Assembly (NCBI GenBank): GCA_016861045.1 | Contig: BOKP01000003.1 | Location: 1 to 64,000 of the forward strand | DNA length: 64,000 nucleotides | Direction of reading: 5' to 3' | DNA from: Actinomycetes bacterium | GTDB lineage: Bacteria > Actinomycetota > Thermoleophilia > Solirubrobacterales > 70-9 | Part shown: piece after piece, positions 16,052 through 23,830 of the stretch | Numbering within the stretch: position 1 is the stretch's first letter | Layout of the letters: each line of letters starts with the position of its first letter | The notes under the pieces: generated by a model | Database searches by the model: none | The model's input: the letters and a program-made list of their open reading frames with translations, nothing else | Told to the model about the DNA's origin: nothing | Position numbers and translations under genes: made by a program

Positions 16052-16957
16052 ATGAGCAAGACCGCGACCAAGTCCAAGGCCCGCCGCAGCGGCTCCGGCG
16101 CTTCGCGCTCGACCGGAGCCACGAACGGAAAGACCCTCTCGAGCTACATCACCGAGCGCTTCGACGACTTCTCGCGCTCGCAGAAGGACGTCGCCCGCTA
16201 CATCGTCGACCACCTCGAGGAGGCGGCCTTCCAGACGGCCGAGGAGCTCGCCCGGCGCGCCGACACCTCCTCGTCGACCGTCGTCCGCTTCTCGCAGGCG
16301 CTCGGCTTCGACGGTTACCCAGAGCTCCAGCAGGCGGCGATCGAGGAGTACCGGGCCAACGTCGCCGCCGGCGCCGCCGGCGCCGGCGGCAAGGGCGGCG
16401 CCCTGTTCGACTTCGACCACACGGAGTTCGAGGCGTCGCTCGCGGCCGACCACGCCAACATCGAGAGCACGGCCCGCGGCCTCGCCCGCGAGGCGGTCGA
16501 CGATTGCGTGCGCGAGCTCGCGACCGCGCACCGGGTCGTGATCGTCGCGATGGACCAGATGGCCTTCTTCGCCTCCTACCTGCGTCACATGCTGGCGCTG
16601 CTCGACATCCGCGCCGAGACGGTCACCCAACCGCGCCAGGAATCGATCACCCGGCTCGGCAACGTCGACGACGACACGCTCGTCGTCGCCTTCTCCGCCG
16701 GACGCGCCCATCCGCTCGTGATCAGGGCGATGAAGCTCGCGCGCCACCGCGGCGCCCGGACGATGGCGATCAGCGACGCGACCCTCTCCGACGTCGGCGA
16801 GCACGCCGAGCACACGCTCTACTGGTCTTCCGACTCGCCCTCCTACACGCGGTCGACGACCGCGCTGCTCGCCCTCGTCGAGGCTCTCGCCTACGGCGTC
16901 TACTCGCGCGACAAGACCGCGTTCAAGGACCGGATCCGGGCCTTCAAGCTGAAGTAG
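16052..16957 (+). CDS. MurR/RpiR family transcriptional regulator
   Basis: A 301-residue protein with an N-terminal HTH_6 domain (about 28-105, EELARRADTSSSTVVRFSQALGFDGYPELQ) and a C-terminal SIS phosphosugar-binding domain (about 145-275, with VVAFSAGRAHPLVIRAMKLARHRGARTMAISD). Such regulators sense sugar phosphates. A basic/Ser-rich leader of about 25 residues precedes the HTH. No sugar operon is adjacent, so the regulon is unknown. The downstream pdxST operon has its own promoter. Confidence 0.92.
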   Translation: MSKTATKSKARRSGSGASRSTGATNGKTLSSYITERFDDFSRSQKDVARYIVDHLEEAAFQTAEELARRADTSSSTVVRFSQALGFDGYPELQQAAIEEYRANVAAGAAGAGGKGGALFDFDHTEFEASLAADHANIESTARGLAREAVDDCVRELATAHRVVIVAMDQMAFFASYLRHMLALLDIRAETVTQPRQESITRLGNVDDDTLVVAFSAGRAHPLVIRAMKLARHRGARTMAISDATLSDVGEHAEHTLYWSSDSPSYTRSTTALLALVEALAYGVYSRDKTAFKDRIRAFKLK

Positions 16958-16964
16958 TCGGCTG

Positions 16965-17110
16965 CTGCGCCGGGCTCGCGCCCGGCCTCGCAGCGGGCAG
17001 CATGCCCGCTGCGCTCGCTTGCAGCGAGCAGACGCTCGCGGCTTTTCCGCTCGCTCACGGCTCCCGCCCTGAGCGCTGCTCGCTGCACGCTGCTCGCTCG
17101 CCCGTGAGCG
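16965..17110. repeat. Interspersed GC-rich repeat, copy A
   Basis: An intergenic block made of repeated GCAGCGGGCAGC, CGCTCGCTTGCAGCG and GCTGCTCGCT words in both orientations, able to form many hairpins. Related blocks lie at 20880-20975, 40325-40400 and 62498-62590. None overlaps a recognisable gene. Confidence 0.6.
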
Positions 17111-17124
17111 CCGCGGCCGCCCAC

Positions 17125-17130
17125 TAAACT
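17125..17130 (+). promoter_or_regulatory. -10 box TAAACT of pdxST
   Basis: Ends 9 bases before the pdxS ATG; very short or absent leader. Confidence 0.5.
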
Positions 17131-17139
17131 CCCGCTCCG

Positions 17140-18027
17140 ATGCCCGAGCGCGCCACGTTCCGACTGAAGACCGGCCTCGCCGAGATGCTCAAGGGTGGCG
17201 TGATCATGGACGTCACCGACGCCGAGCAGGCCCGCGTCGCCGAGGCGGCCGGCGCCTGCGCGGTGATGGCGCTGGAGCGGGTCCCGGCCGACATCCGCCG
17301 CGACGGCGGCGTCGCCCGGATGTCGAATCCGCGGATGATCGAGGAGATCAAGGCCGCAGTGACGATCCCGGTGATGGCCAAGGCGCGGATCGGCCACTTC
17401 GCCGAGGCGCAGGTGCTCGAGGCGCTCGAGGTCGACTACATCGACGAGTCCGAGGTCCTGACCCCGGCCGACGAGGCCCATCACATCGACAAGCTCGCCT
17501 TCGAGGTGCCGTTCGTCTGCGGCGCGACCAACCTCGGCGAGGCGCTGCGGCGGATCGGCGAGGGTGCGGCGATGATCCGCTCCAAGGGCGAGGCCGGAAC
17601 CGGCAACATCGTCGAGGCCGTCCGCCACCTGCGCGACATCACCGGCGCGATCCGGCGCCTGCACTCGCTCGACGAGGCCGAGCTCGCGGCGGAGGCGAAG
17701 GAGCTGCGGGCGCCGCTCGACGTCGTCCGCGTGGTCGCCGAGCGCGGCTGGCTGCCGGTGCCGCTGTTCTGCGCCGGCGGCATCGCGACGCCGGCGGACG
17801 CGTCGCTGACGATGCAGCTCGGCGCCGAGGGGAACTTCGTCGGCTCCGGCATCTTCAAGTCGGCCGAGCCGGAGCGGACCGCGAAGGCGATCGTCGAGGC
17901 GACCACCCACTTCAGGGACGCCCACCGGGTGCTCGCGGCGTCCTCCGACCTCGGCGATCCGATGCGCGGCGACGACATCGCCGAGCTCGCCGCCGACGGC
18001 GAGTTGCTCCAGCAGCGCGGCTGGTAG
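17140..18027 (+). CDS. pdxS: Pyridoxal 5'-phosphate synthase, PdxS subunit
   Basis: The 295-residue lyase/synthase subunit that builds PLP from ribose 5-phosphate, glyceraldehyde 3-phosphate and ammonia delivered by PdxT. It is a TIM barrel; the Schiff-base lysine is Lys81 in MAKARIGH, the second lysine lies in [10 protein letters not shown], and the phosphate loop FVGSGIF is near the C-terminus. Length and order match the family (about 290). The stop overlaps the pdxT GTG by one base, so the subunits are made together. Confidence 0.98.
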   Translation: MPERATFRLKTGLAEMLKGGVIMDVTDAEQARVAEAAGACAVMALERVPADIRRDGGVARMSNPRMIEEIKAAVTIPVMAKARIGHFAEAQVLEALEVDYIDESEVLTPADEAHHIDKLAFEVPFVCGATNLGEALRRIGEGAAMIRSKGEAGTGNIVEAVRHLRDITGAIRRLHSLDEAELAAEAKELRAPLDVVRVVAERGWLPVPLFCAGGIATPADASLTMQLGAEGNFVGSGIFKSAEPERTAKAIVEATTHFRDAHRVLAASSDLGDPMRGDDIAELAADGELLQQRGW

Positions 18028-18641
18028 TGCCCGCCGCGCCCGTCGAGCGCCTCCGCGTCGGAGTCCTGGCGAGCCAGGGCGACTTCGCCGCCCACCTCGA
18101 CCTCCTCGCCGGGCTCGGCGCCGAGGCCGTCGCCGCGCGGGTCCCGGCCGAGCTCGCGGGGCTCGACGCACTCGTCATCCCGGGCGGCGAGAGCACGACG
18201 ATCTCGAAGGCGATCGAGCGTGACGGGCTCGAGGAGCCGATCCGGGCCCACTTCGACGCCGGCCGGCCGATCCTCGGGACCTGCGCGGGGATGATCGTCT
18301 GCGATCGCGACCATCTCGGCCTGGTCGACGCGGTCGCCCGGCGCAACGCCTTCGGCCGCCAGCTGCAGAGCTTCGAGGCCGACCTCGAGCTCGAGCCGGA
18401 GGCGGGGATCGGCCCCGACCCGATCCGTGCCGCGTTCATCCGGGCGCCCTGGATCGAGGAACACGGCGGGGCGGTCGAGGTGCTGGCCCGCTGGGAGGGA
18501 CGCCCGGTCGCGATCCGCCAGGGGAACGTCCTCCTCTGCTCGTTCCACCCGGAGATCGCCGGCGAGCAGCGGCTGCACGCCCTGCTGATGGCGATGGCGA
18601 CGGCGGCGCGGCGGCGCGGCGCGGAGGCCGTGAGCGGGTGA
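18027..18641 (+). CDS. pdxT: Pyridoxal 5'-phosphate synthase glutaminase, PdxT subunit
   Basis: A 204-residue class I glutaminase that releases ammonia from glutamine for PdxS. The motifs are VLASQGDF at the start, PGGEST (52-57), nucleophile Cys86 in GTCAGM and the His/Glu pair in FHPEIAG. GTG start overlapping the pdxS stop. The stop overlaps the following aminopeptidase start (GTGA), so all three genes form one transcript. Confidence 0.97.
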   Translation: MPAAPVERLRVGVLASQGDFAAHLDLLAGLGAEAVAARVPAELAGLDALVIPGGESTTISKAIERDGLEEPIRAHFDAGRPILGTCAGMIVCDRDHLGLVDAVARRNAFGRQLQSFEADLELEPEAGIGPDPIRAAFIRAPWIEEHGGAVEVLARWEGRPVAIRQGNVLLCSFHPEIAGEQRLHALLMAMATAARRRGAEAVSG

Positions 18642-19741
18642 GCGATCCGAGGATCGAGGGCCTGGCCCGCGTGCTCGTCGGCTACTCGCTCGAGCTCGAG
18701 GAGGGGCAGAGCCTCTTCATCTCGAGCGGCACCGCTGCCGAGCCGCTGGTCCAGGCGCTGTACGAGCGGGCGCTCCGGGTCGGAGCCAACCCGATCCTCG
18801 ACCTCGCGCTCGAGGGAACCCAGGCGGCGTTCTACGAGCTCGCCGCCGACGCCCAGATCGACTGGATCGCACCGACCCAGCGCTGGGCCTTCGAGGAGGC
18901 CGACGCGCGGATCCGGATCCTCTCCGACGCCAACCTGCGCGAGCTCTCGAACGTCCCGCCGGAGAAGCAGACGCGGCGCCAGCGGGCGGTGCATCCGCTG
19001 AGGGAGCGAATGATGGCGCGGAGCGCCGCCGGCGAGCTGCGCTGGAACGTCACCCTCTACCCGACGAACGCCTACGCGTCAGAGGCGGGAATGAGCCTGC
19101 GCGAGTACGAGGACTTCTACTACCGGGCCTGCCTCTGCGACCAGCCCGACCCGGTCGCCGCCTGGAAGCGGGCCGCCGCCGAGACCCATCGCCTCGTCGA
19201 TTGGATCGAGGGACGCGAGGAGGTGCGGATAGCCGGCCCGGGAACGGACCTGGTCCTGAGCGTCGCCGGCCGCAGGTTCGTCGCCGCCGACGGCAAGTAC
19301 AACATGCCCGACGGCGAGCTCTTCACCGGCCCGGTCGAGGACTCGGCCGAGGGTGAGATCACGTTCCACCTGCCCGCCACCTACGCCGGCCGCGAGGTCT
19401 CCGGCGTCCGCTTCCGCTTCGCGGGCGGCAAGGTCGTGGACGCGAGCGCCGATCGCGGCGAGGACTTCCTGATCGAGATGCTCGACACCGACGAGGGCGC
19501 CCGCCGGCTCGGCGAGCTCGGCATCGGCACCAACTTCGGGATCGTCGCCGGCACCGGCGAGATCCTCCTCGACGAGAAGATCGGCGGCACCGTCCACCTC
19601 GCCGTCGGCGAGAGCTACCCCGAGACCGGCGGCACCAACAGCTCCGCGATCCACTGGGACATGATCTGCGACCTCCGCGCGGGCGGCAGCATCACCGTCG
19701 ACGGCGAGCCGCTGCAGAAGGACGGGAAGTTCGTCGTCTGA
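18638..19741 (+). CDS. M29-family aminopeptidase (AmpS/AmpT type)
   Basis: A 367-residue cobalt/zinc aminopeptidase. Family landmarks are the LARVLVGYSLELEEGQ start, ADGKYNMPDGELFTGPVEDS, GTNFGI and SSAIHWDMICDL, which supply the two-metal ligands (Glu, Glu, His, Tyr, His, Asp). Length fits the family (about 370-410). The GTG start overlaps the pdxT stop by 4 bases. Coupling of an aminopeptidase to PLP synthesis has no obvious metabolic reason. Confidence 0.93.
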   Translation: MSDPRIEGLARVLVGYSLELEEGQSLFISSGTAAEPLVQALYERALRVGANPILDLALEGTQAAFYELAADAQIDWIAPTQRWAFEEADARIRILSDANLRELSNVPPEKQTRRQRAVHPLRERMMARSAAGELRWNVTLYPTNAYASEAGMSLREYEDFYYRACLCDQPDPVAAWKRAAAETHRLVDWIEGREEVRIAGPGTDLVLSVAGRRFVAADGKYNMPDGELFTGPVEDSAEGEITFHLPATYAGREVSGVRFRFAGGKVVDASADRGEDFLIEMLDTDEGARRLGELGIGTNFGIVAGTGEILLDEKIGGTVHLAVGESYPETGGTNSSAIHWDMICDLRAGGSITVDGEPLQKDGKFVV

Positions 19742-20116
19742 CTCCGGGCGGAGCCGACCGGGCTTCGCCCCTTCACTTCCGCCGACTCCGGGCCGGCCGC
19801 GGGGAGCCTCGACCGCGAGCGGGGCTGAAACCGGCCCATCCGCCCGGTTTCGCCCCGCTCGGCCGTCATGCGGCCGGCGCGGCCGTTCGCGGTCCCGGGG
19901 TCCCGCAGCGCAACTTCCGGCCGCCGGCGATGTTTCAAGCCGCGGAACCACGAACACCTCGCATCCGTGGACGCTTGCGGGAGCTCCCGGCGAATGCATG
20001 AGGTGTCCGAGGTGACACGACGCGACCGGGCCTCCGTCCCCCCGCAGGTCCGGTCGTCGTCGTTTCGCGGCCGCGGTCCCCAGCATGGCGGATTCCACCG
20101 GCCGATGCGCCGGTTC
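19742..20116. other. Long intergenic region with two strong hairpins, no gene
   Basis: No credible reading frame. 19817-19834 pairs with 19844-19860 (17 bp with one bulged T, core GAGCGGGGC/GCCCCGCTC), probably a terminator for the pdxST operon although no T-run follows. 19954-19964 (ACACCTCGCAT) pairs with 19994-20006 and encloses a GGGAGCTCCC palindrome at 19979-19988. This second structure is unusually AT-rich at its base and could be a small RNA or an upstream element; I cannot assign it to a known RNA. Confidence 0.55.
19817..19860 (+). terminator. Candidate terminator hairpin after the pdxST-aminopeptidase operon
   Basis: A 17-bp stem with one bulge and a 9-base loop, starting 76 bases after the aminopeptidase stop. 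It lacks a U-tract, as is common in very GC-rich genomes. It could instead be a REP-like element. Confidence 0.45.
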
Positions 20117-20122
20117 TAAGAT
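20117..20122 (+). promoter_or_regulatory. -10 box TAAGAT of yebC
   Basis: Ends 6 bases before the ATG at 20129, so the mRNA is probably leaderless. Confidence 0.55.
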
Positions 20123-20128
20123 CAGGCC

Positions 20129-20878
20129 ATGTCCGGGCACTCGAAGTGGTCCTCGATCAAGCACAAGAAGGCGGCCACCGACGCCAGGCGCGGGAAGCTC
20201 TTCACGAAGCTGGCGCGGGCGATCACCGTGGCCGCGCGCGAGGGCGGGGGCGATCCGGAGGCGAACGCGACGCTCGCGACCGCGATCCAGAAGGCGCGCG
20301 ACCAGTCGATGCCGAAGGACAACATCCAGCGCGCGATCGACCGCGGCACCGGCGAGGGGTCGGATGGTGCCGCGATCGAGCGGATCCTCTACGAGGGGTA
20401 CGGCCCCGGCGGCGTCGCGATCCTCGTCGAGGCGCTGTCGGACAACCGCAACCGGACCGGAGCCGAGATCCGTCACGCCTTCGACCGCCACGGCGGCAGC
20501 CTCGGCGAGCCCAACTCGGTCGCCTGGACGTTCGAGAAGCGCGGCGCGATCCTGATCGACGGCGACCGCTACGACGAGGACGACCTGATCGTCGCGATCG
20601 ACGCCGGCGCCGAGGACGTGGCCGACGATGACGGCACGCTGCGGGTGCTGACGGCCCCGGGGGACCTCGCCGCGGTCCGGGCCGCGCTCGACGCGGCCGG
20701 CGTCGAGATCGTCTCCTCCGACATCGTCATGGATCCGAAGAGCACGGTCGCGGTCGAGGACGCCCAGGCACGGACCCTGCTCAACCTGATCGAGGCGCTC
20801 GAGGACCATGACGACGTCGATGCGGTCCACGCGAACTTCGACATGAGCGAGGCCGTGATGGAGCGGGCGCTGGCGTAG
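20129..20878 (+). CDS. yebC: YebC/PmpR-family protein (TACO1 type)
   Basis: A 249-residue protein with the invariant start MSGHSKWSSIKHKKAATDARRGKLF in family position (basic N-terminal domain 1-75), followed by two alpha/beta domains, including NRNRTGAEIRHAF and GGSLGEPNSVAWTFEKRG. These proteins act as regulators in some bacteria and help ribosomes through difficult sequences in others. Its place just upstream of ruvC is a conserved bacterial arrangement. Length is typical. Confidence 0.97.
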   Translation: MSGHSKWSSIKHKKAATDARRGKLFTKLARAITVAAREGGGDPEANATLATAIQKARDQSMPKDNIQRAIDRGTGEGSDGAAIERILYEGYGPGGVAILVEALSDNRNRTGAEIRHAFDRHGGSLGEPNSVAWTFEKRGAILIDGDRYDEDDLIVAIDAGAEDVADDDGTLRVLTAPGDLAAVRAALDAAGVEIVSSDIVMDPKSTVAVEDAQARTLLNLIEALEDHDDVDAVHANFDMSEAVMERALA

Positions 20879-20879
20879 C

Positions 20880-20975
20880 GGCGGCGGCTTGCAGCGGGCA
20901 GCCCGCTCGCTCCGCTCGCTTGCAGCGGGCAGCGGGGTCTGCGCTGCAAGCTGCTTGCTGCCCGCCGCCCGCTCG
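20880..20975. repeat. Interspersed GC-rich repeat, copy B
   Basis: Two direct copies of GCTTGCAGCGGGCAGC flank CCGCTCGCTCCGCTC, followed by the inverse GCTGCTTGCTGCCCGC; the block can fold on itself. It shares CGCTCGCTTGCAGCG with the block at 16965 and a CTGCCCGCCGCCCGCT word, inverted, with the block at 62498. Confidence 0.6.
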
Positions 20976-21010
20976 GAAGGCATCCGGCCCCGGGGCGAGA
21001 ATCACCACCC

Positions 21011-21514
21011 ATGCGGATCGTCATGGGCATCGATCCCGGCATCGCGAACACCGGATTCGGCGTCGTCCGCGTCGCCGGCACGAGGATGACCGCGATCGAC
21101 GGCGGCACCGTGGAGACCCCGGCGGCGCTCGCTCCGGAGCAGCGGCTGCGCCGGATCCACGAGGCGGTCGCCGAGCTGATCGAATGGCACGGGCCGCGAT
21201 CGCTCGCGCTCGAGAGCGTCTACTTCGGGCGCAACGTGCGCTCGGCGATCGCCGTCGGACAGGCGCGCGGCGTCTGCCTGCTCGCCGCCGCGGCGCGCGG
21301 CGTGCCCTGCTTCGACTACACCCCGCAGGCGATCAAGGTCGCCGTCTGCGGCAGCGGCGGGGCCGGCAAGGACCAGGTCAAGCACATGGTCGGCGTCCTT
21401 CTCGACCTGCCGGCGGCACCGTCGTCCGATCACGCCGCCGACGCCCTCGCCGCCGCCGTCTGCCATGCCGCCCATTCCGCCGGCGATCGGGACCGGGAGG
21501 CGGTCCCGGCGTGA
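21011..21514 (+). CDS. ruvC: Holliday junction resolvase RuvC
   Basis: A 167-residue endonuclease that nicks Holliday junctions symmetrically. The four acidic residues have their usual settings: Asp in GIDPGIANTGFGV (residue 8), Glu in LALESVYFGRN, and the closing pair in SSDHAADALAAAVCH. Start at ATG 21011 (the next ATG, MGIDPG, is possible). The TGA stop overlaps the ruvA start, so the genes are translationally coupled. Confidence 0.97.
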   Translation: MRIVMGIDPGIANTGFGVVRVAGTRMTAIDGGTVETPAALAPEQRLRRIHEAVAELIEWHGPRSLALESVYFGRNVRSAIAVGQARGVCLLAAAARGVPCFDYTPQAIKVAVCGSGGAGKDQVKHMVGVLLDLPAAPSSDHAADALAAAVCHAAHSAGDRDREAVPA

Positions 21515-22098
21515 TGATCGCCGCCGTCAGCGGTGAGGTGATCGCCCGGCGCGGCGACCACGTCGTCGTCGACGCCGCCGGCGTCGGCTACCGGCTCGCC
21601 GTCTCCGGCGAGACGCTGCGGACCGTCCCCGCCGCCGGCGAGCGGGTGTCGCTGCACGCCCACCTGATCGCCCGCGACGACTCGCTCGCCCTCTACGGCT
21701 TCGCCACCGAGGACGAGCGCGAGCTCTTCCTGGCGCTGATCTCGGTCTCCGGGGTCGGCCCGAAGGTCGCGATGGCGACGCTCTCGGGGGGCCCGCCCGG
21801 CGAGCTGCTGCGTGCGATCGCGGGCGGCGACGCGAAGCGCTTCCAGGCCGTCCCGGGGATCGGCAAGCGGACGGCGGAGCGGATCATCGTCGAGCTGCGC
21901 GAGCGGGTCGCCGGGGAGCTCGAGGAGGGCGCCGCCCCCGTGGCCGCCGAGGACGGCGCCCGGGCCGAGGCGCGCGAGGGCCTGATCGGCCTCGGCTACA
22001 CGCCGCTCGAAGCCGAGCGGCTGCTCGCCGGGGCGAGCGGCGAGACGGCCGAGGAGCTGATCGCCGCGGCCCTGCGCGGCGATCGCGCCGCCGCGTAG
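21514..22098 (+). CDS. ruvA: Holliday junction branch-migration protein RuvA
   Basis: A 194-residue protein with an N-terminal OB fold (1-62, [19 protein letters not shown]), two helix-hairpin-helix units ([13 protein letters not shown] and [16 protein letters not shown]) and a C-terminal RuvB-binding UBA-like domain (about 145-194, [16 protein letters not shown]). A GTG at 21511 directly before the ATG is an equal start candidate. It tetramerises on four-way junctions and recruits RuvB. Confidence 0.97.
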   Translation: MIAAVSGEVIARRGDHVVVDAAGVGYRLAVSGETLRTVPAAGERVSLHAHLIARDDSLALYGFATEDERELFLALISVSGVGPKVAMATLSGGPPGELLRAIAGGDAKRFQAVPGIGKRTAERIIVELRERVAGELEEGAAPVAAEDGARAEAREGLIGLGYTPLEAERLLAGASGETAEELIAAALRGDRAAA

Positions 22099-22117
22099 GC
22101 GAAGCTGTGGGCTGACG

Positions 22118-23182
22118 ATGGCGATCGAGCGAATCCCACTGAACGAGGCGGCGATCGCGGCCGACGGCGAGCCGCGGGTCGCCGACGCCCGGCGGGAGCG
22201 CGGGGAGGAGGAGCTCGACAGAAACCTGCGGCCGGGGCGGCTCGCGGAGTTCGTCAACCAGCGCCAGGTGACCGACCAGCTCGCGGTGTTCATCGAGGCC
22301 GCCCGTCGGCGCGAGGAGCCGCTCGACCACGTCCTGCTCGCCGGCCCGCCGGGGCTCGGCAAGACCTCACTCGCGCACATCATCGCGGCCGAGCTCGAGG
22401 TGCCGATGGTGCAGACGGCCGGTCCGGCGCTCGAGCGCAAGGCCGACGTCGCCAGCTTCCTGACGACGCTCGAGCCGGGGACGGTCTTCTTCATCGACGA
22501 GATCCACCGCCTCAACCGGGCGATCGAGGAGACGCTGTACCCGGCGATGGAGGACCGGCGCTTGCCGGTCGTCCTCGGGCAGGGCGCCGGCGCCCGGACC
22601 GTGACGCTCGACCTGCCCGCGTTCACGCTCGTCGGCGCGACCACCCGGGCGGGGCTGCTGACCACCCCGCTTCGCGACCGGTTCGGCGTCAGCCACCGGC
22701 TCGAGCACTACGAGCCGGGCGATCTGGCGCTGATCGTCGAGCGCTCGGCGACTATCCTCGGCGTCGAGATCGACGATGCCGGGACCGCTCAGGTCGCAAG
22801 CCGCTCGCGTGGCACCCCGCGGGTCGCCAACCGGCTCCTGAAGCGGGTCCGCGACTACGCCGAGGTCCACGGCCGGGGCGTGATCAGCGGCGACATCGCC
22901 GCCTCGGCCCTGGCCATGCTCGAGGTCGACGAGGGCGGGCTCGACCGCCACGACCGGGCGATCCTCGATGCGATCGCCGGACGCTTCTCGGGCGGTCCGG
23001 TGGGCCTGTCGACGCTCGCCGCCGCCGTCGACGAGGAGCCGGACACGATCGAGGACGTCTACGAGCCCTACCTGCTCCAGCAGGGGTTCTTGAAGCGGAC
23101 CCCGCGAGGACGCGTCGTCACCGAGCGCGGCTACGAGCACCTCGGGCTGCCGGTGCCGGAGGGGTTGCCGAGCCTGTTCTGA
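22118..23182 (+). CDS. ruvB: Holliday junction branch-migration ATPase RuvB
   Basis: A 354-residue AAA+ motor. Walker [10 protein letters not shown] is at 76-84, Walker [10 protein letters not shown] near 125, sensor 1 around [12 protein letters not shown] and the arginine finger in TPLRDRFG; the C-terminal winged helix ends [12 protein letters not shown]. An N-terminal extension of about 30 residues precedes the family start [11 protein letters not shown]. Nineteen bases separate it from ruvA. Together with RuvA it drives branch migration; with RuvC it completes the resolvasome. Confidence 0.97.
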   Translation: MAIERIPLNEAAIAADGEPRVADARRERGEEELDRNLRPGRLAEFVNQRQVTDQLAVFIEAARRREEPLDHVLLAGPPGLGKTSLAHIIAAELEVPMVQTAGPALERKADVASFLTTLEPGTVFFIDEIHRLNRAIEETLYPAMEDRRLPVVLGQGAGARTVTLDLPAFTLVGATTRAGLLTTPLRDRFGVSHRLEHYEPGDLALIVERSATILGVEIDDAGTAQVASRSRGTPRVANRLLKRVRDYAEVHGRGVISGDIAASALAMLEVDEGGLDRHDRAILDAIAGRFSGGPVGLSTLAAAVDEEPDTIEDVYEPYLLQQGFLKRTPRGRVVTERGYEHLGLPVPEGLPSLF

Positions 23183-23289
23183 GGGGCCGGAGGTTGGAGG
23201 GGTGGGGGCTGGAGCCCCAGGGCCGCGAGCGCCCGATGGGCCGTCCCCGGCCCGCCGGATCCCCGCGAGGGTCGAGCGATTCGATTCAC

Positions 23290-23295
23290 TAGCCT
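23290..23295 (+). promoter_or_regulatory. -10 box TAGCCT of the zinc-ribbon/PAS gene
   Basis: Ends 7 bases before the GTG at 23303; leaderless transcript likely. Confidence 0.5.
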
Positions 23296-23302
23296 TCCGA
23301 CC

Positions 23303-23788
23303 GTGCCCTTCTTCATCTGTCCCAACTGCGGCAACCGGGTCCAGAGCGGCGAGCGGACGGCCGGTCTGTCGGGCCGACCGAAGGGCTGTCCGAAGTGCGG
23401 CTTCGGGTTCCTGTTCGAGCTCCTCGACGACTACTACCCGGCGCCGGAGGCGGCGTTCTTCACCTGCGACTCGCAGGGCCGGGTGCTCGACGTCGGCCGT
23501 GGCGGCTTCGAGCTCACCGGGCTCACCGACGAGGACGTGATCGGGCGCCCGGTCAAGGACGTGCTGGGGCTCGAGTGGATCGATCCCGGCGCCGGCGGCG
23601 AGGAGGCCGACAGCGACGGCAACGGCGTCTCCGACCCGATCGAGACGACGCTCGAATGGGGCGTGCGGTCGCTCGGCAAGCGCGTTGCGGTCCACGCCGA
23701 GGGGGACCTGCCGGCGAAGGCGGTCGCGGACGTCTTTCCGGCCTACGACGATGACGGCGGGATGCTGCTCGTCCTCACCCCGGAGTAG
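23303..23788 (+). CDS. Zinc-ribbon plus PAS-like domain protein, function unknown
   Basis: A 161-residue protein. Residues 1-40 hold a zinc ribbon (Cys6, Cys9, Cys29, Cys32: ICPNCG and GCPKCGFGF). Residues about 48-160 look like a PAS sensor fold: TCDSQGRVLDVGRGGFELTG followed by DEDVIGRPVKDVLGLEW is the standard PAS beginning, and the C-terminus MLLVLTPE is its last strand. An acidic insert (GGEEADSDGNGVSDP) interrupts the domain. There is no output domain, so it may act by protein contact. It sits alone between ruvB and secDF with its own promoter. Confidence 0.75.
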   Translation: MPFFICPNCGNRVQSGERTAGLSGRPKGCPKCGFGFLFELLDDYYPAPEAAFFTCDSQGRVLDVGRGGFELTGLTDEDVIGRPVKDVLGLEWIDPGAGGEEADSDGNGVSDPIETTLEWGVRSLGKRVAVHAEGDLPAKAVADVFPAYDDDGGMLLVLTPE

Positions 23789-23814
23789 CGGCGGGCTTCG
23801 GCCCCGCTCCCGGG

Positions 23815-23820
23815 TACGCT
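23815..23820 (+). promoter_or_regulatory. -10 box TACGCT of secDF
   Basis: Ends 10 bases before the ATG at 23831. Confidence 0.4.
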
Positions 23821-23830
23821 GCCCCGACCG

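Noticed and set aside
20880-20975. CRISPR array
   Set aside because: The repeats are short, unequal, self-complementary and lack unique spacers of constant length; no cas genes are present.
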